From positions 1 to 6,244 of the forward strand of contig DATARH010000061.1 of NCBI GenBank assembly GCA_036264235.1: a stretch of DNA of 6,244 nucleotides, in the 5' to 3' direction. Below are positions 4,849-6,244 of this stretch, piece after piece. How positions within the stretch are numbered: position 1 is the first letter of the stretch; each line of letters begins with the position of its first letter. This DNA is from DATARH01 sp036264235 (GTDB taxonomy: Bacteria > Pseudomonadota > Alphaproteobacteria > ATCC43930 > CGMCC-115725). Position numbers and translations under genes: made by a program. The notes beneath the pieces are model-generated. The model searched no databases. It was given only the letters and a program-made list of their open reading frames with translations, and was not told the origin of the DNA.

Positions 4849-5874
4849 ATGAGCGTTGCGGTCATCGAGCGGGGCCTCTCTCCCGACTCGGACGTGCCGG
4901 AGCGGATGCCGAAGGGGATCGCCTTTTCGGCGATTCTGCATCTCGGCTGTCTGGTCCTGATCGCGCTCGGCCTGCCGGTGTTGTTTCATCGGCCGCCGCT
5001 CGAAGACATGCCGATCGCGGTCGAGCTGGTGACGATCGCGCCCGAGACGCACGCAACCCGTCCGAACCCCTTTAAGCCAAAGGCTGAAGCAAAACCGGAG
5101 TTCGCCCCGGCGCCGCCGGCACCCAAGCCGGAACCGAAACCGGAGCCGGTGCAGCCCGCGGCCGAGCCGCCGCCCTCGGCGGCTGCACCACCGCCGGCGC
5201 CGCAACCACCGGCGCCAAAGCCCGAGGCCATGGCGCCGCCACCGCCGCCTCCGCCGCCGCCGAAACCGGTCGAGGCGCCGGCCCCGCCGCCACCGCCGCC
5301 GGAAAAGGTCAAGCCCGAGCCGCCCCGCCCACCGGTTGCGGCGCCAAAACCGGAACCGAAAAAGGTCAACCCGGCCGCCTTCGCAGCGCTGATGAAGAAC
5401 CTCGATTCGAAGCCAGACAAAAAGGCCGACCCCGCCGCCTTCGACTCGCTGTTGAAGAATCTGACCCGGCAGCAGACCGCCGAGGCCGAAGACGCGCCGC
5501 CGCAGCCGCGCCGTCCGACTGCCGCCGCCGCGGCCTCGTCGCAACCGAAGGCGCCGCTTGGTGCGCAGCTGACCGCGAGTGAAATGGACCTGCTGCGGCA
5601 GCAGCTTTACCAGTGCTGGAACGTTCCGGCCGGCGTCCGCGACGCCAAGGACCTGGTGATCGAAATCCGTGTCAGTGTCGGTCCCGACGGCACCGCACGG
5701 CAGGCGGCGATCATCGACCAAAGCCGGCTCGGCGATCCGGTGTTCCGCGCCGCCGCCGAAAGCGCGCGCCGCACCTTCTTCAACCCGCAATGCACGCCGC
5801 TGCGTGTGCCGGCGGGCAAATACGAGACCTGGAAGGATCTCGTCGTCGATTTCAGCCCGAAGGACATCCTATGA
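4849..5874 (+). CDS. tolA: Tol system periplasm-spanning protein TolA, proline-rich type
   Basis: A 341-residue protein linking the TolQR motor to TolB/Pal. The single N-terminal anchor (about 22-46) carries the SxxxH motif (Ser27, His31) that contacts TolQ/TolR in E. coli. The central region (about 86-170) is roughly half proline, with runs of nine (130-138) and six (146-151), unlike the long helical domain II of E. coli TolA. A doubled PAAFxxLxKNL motif follows at 174-205. The C-terminal TolA/TonB-like domain (about 241-338) includes ASEMDLLRQQLYQCWNVPAG, and Cys256 and Cys315 probably form the conserved disulphide. The ATG at 4849 lies 25 bases after tolR; its Shine-Dalgarno is weak (a G run at 4838-4842), and a later Met20 (4906) is less well placed. 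The stop overlaps tolB (ATGA). Confidence 0.93.
   Translation: MSVAVIERGLSPDSDVPERMPKGIAFSAILHLGCLVLIALGLPVLFHRPPLEDMPIAVELVTIAPETHATRPNPFKPKAEAKPEFAPAPPAPKPEPKPEPVQPAAEPPPSAAAPPPAPQPPAPKPEAMAPPPPPPPPPKPVEAPAPPPPPPEKVKPEPPRPPVAAPKPEPKKVNPAAFAALMKNLDSKPDKKADPAAFDSLLKNLTRQQTAEAEDAPPQPRRPTAAAAASSQPKAPLGAQLTASEMDLLRQQLYQCWNVPAGVRDAKDLVIEIRVSVGPDGTARQAAIIDQSRLGDPVFRAAAESARRTFFNPQCTPLRVPAGKYETWKDLVVDFSPKDIL
5236..5301 (+). repeat. Low-complexity polyproline coding runs in tolA
   Basis: CCN-codon tracts encode nine consecutive prolines (5236-5262) and six consecutive prolines (5284-5301), separated by a short K/P/V/E/A linker. CCG predominates, with scattered CCA and CCT, so these are not pure trinucleotide repeats. 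They are the core of a wider Pro/Ala/Lys/Glu region from about 5104 to 5358. Such runs give an extended polyproline II structure in protein and are known ribosome-stalling sequences. Confidence 0.85.
5368..5463 (+). repeat. Tandem PAAF-LxKNL motif in tolA, 20-residue period
   Basis: Residues 174-185 (NPAAFAALMKNL) and 194-205 (DPAAFDSLLKNL) match at 8 of 12 positions and are spaced 20 residues apart; the DNA copies begin at 5368 and 5428. The spacers between and after them are charged and polar (DSKPDKKA; TRQQTAEAEDA). Each unit resembles a short amphipathic helix just before the C-terminal domain. Origin by internal duplication is likely; the role is unknown. Confidence 0.75.
5860..5864 (+). 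promoter_or_regulatory. Ribosome binding site of tolB
   Basis: AAGGA at 5860-5864, inside the end of tolA, lies six bases before the tolB ATG at 5871 and supports that start. Confidence 0.7.
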
Positions 5875-6244
5875 GGAAAACCGGCCTCCTCGCTGGGACC
5901 GTGATCAACGCGTTCGCTGCTGTCGTGCTTTCATTGCTGGTGACATCCGCGGCACATGCTGAACTGCGCCTCGACATCACCCGCGGCAAAGTCGAGCCGA
6001 TGCCGATCGCGATCCCCGATTTCGCCGGCGGCGGCGAGGCGGGCCAGACCGGCAGCCAGATCGCCGGCGTCGTCTCGAATGACCTTGAAAGCTCCGGACT
6101 GTTCCGGCCGCTCGACCCGAAGAGCTTCATCCAGAACGTGTCGACCGGCGATCAGCCGCGCTTCGGCGACTGGCGCCAGATCAATGCCCAGGCGCTGGTG
6201 ACCGGCGCGGTAAAAGGGGAGGGCGATGGCCGCTTCCGGGTCGA
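5871..6244 (+). CDS. tolB: Tol-Pal periplasmic protein TolB, N-terminal part (truncated by window)
   Basis: Only the first 124 codons are present; the frame is open to the window end. The protein starts MRKTGLLAGTV, has a hydrophobic signal segment (about 5-25) and a clear signal-peptidase site after Ala28-His29-Ala30, so mature TolB would begin at Glu31 (ELRLDITRGKVEPMPIAIPD). That N-terminal strand matches the segment through which TolB contacts TolA in characterised homologues. Residues about 31-124 then follow the TolB N-terminal domain, with IAGVVSNDLESSGLFRPLDP and WRQINAQALVTG being typical. The C-terminal beta-propeller that binds Pal must lie downstream. The start overlaps the tolA stop (ATGA 5871-5874) and has its own AAGGA ribosome binding site. 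Pal would be expected next. Confidence 0.95.
   Translation, partial: MRKTGLLAGTVINAFAAVVLSLLVTSAAHAELRLDITRGKVEPMPIAIPDFAGGGEAGQTGSQIAGVVSNDLESSGLFRPLDPKSFIQNVSTGDQPRFGDWRQINAQALVTGAVKGEGDGRFRV

Noticed and set aside
4986..5420. Antisense glycine-rich frame resembling a PE-PGRS-like or silk-like protein
   Set aside because: The glycine runs are simply CCG/CCN proline codons read on the other strand.
4813..5790. Antisense open frame (325 codons) opposite tolA
   Set aside because: Its Arg/Trp/Gly-rich sequence is the complement of the proline codons of tolA. No start context or domain supports it.

Overview
The window is a compact, high-GC (about two thirds G+C by eye) stretch from a Gram-negative bacterium, almost certainly an alphaproteobacterium and probably a member of the Rhodospirillales or a close relative. 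The order yebC-ruvC-ruvA-ruvB-ybgC-tolQ-tolR-tolA-tolB, the YebC N-terminus, the proline-rich TolA and the TolA C-terminal domain with its Cys pair all fit that group. The order-level placement is an inference from remembered family patterns, not from a search.

Layout, all on the + strand. 1-172 is mostly non-coding, with a plausible sigma70-type promoter (90-117) and a good ribosome binding site ahead of yebC; the first ~50 bases may be the tail of an upstream gene. yebC (173-922) encodes a YebC/TACO1-family protein. ruvC (956-1465), ruvA (1462-2082) and ruvB (2079-3143) encode the complete RuvABC Holliday-junction branch-migration and resolution machine. ybgC (3140-3580) encodes a hotdog-fold acyl-CoA thioesterase. 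tolQ (3615-4337), tolR (4341-4823), tolA (4849-5874) and tolB (5871 to the window end, truncated) encode the Tol envelope machine; pal and cpoB would be expected just beyond the window.

Spacing is tight throughout. Four junctions are 4-base stop/start overlaps (ruvC/ruvA, ruvA/ruvB, ruvB/ybgC, tolA/tolB) and the other gaps are 3-34 bases, so the set is probably one transcript or a few overlapping ones. No terminator was seen between the DNA-repair half and the envelope half.

The genes form two working units plus a translation factor. RuvA and RuvB drive branch migration of recombination intermediates, which RuvC cuts. TolQ and TolR form a proton-driven inner-membrane motor that energises TolA, which crosses the periplasm to act on TolB and Pal during outer-membrane constriction at division. 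YebC-family proteins have recently been linked to translation through proline runs, and TolA here carries runs of nine and six prolines; this gives a testable link between the two ends of the window.

This is a conserved housekeeping region. I found no mobile element, CRISPR array, RNA gene or unknown system. The findings are modest details of gene structure and coupling rather than a new system.
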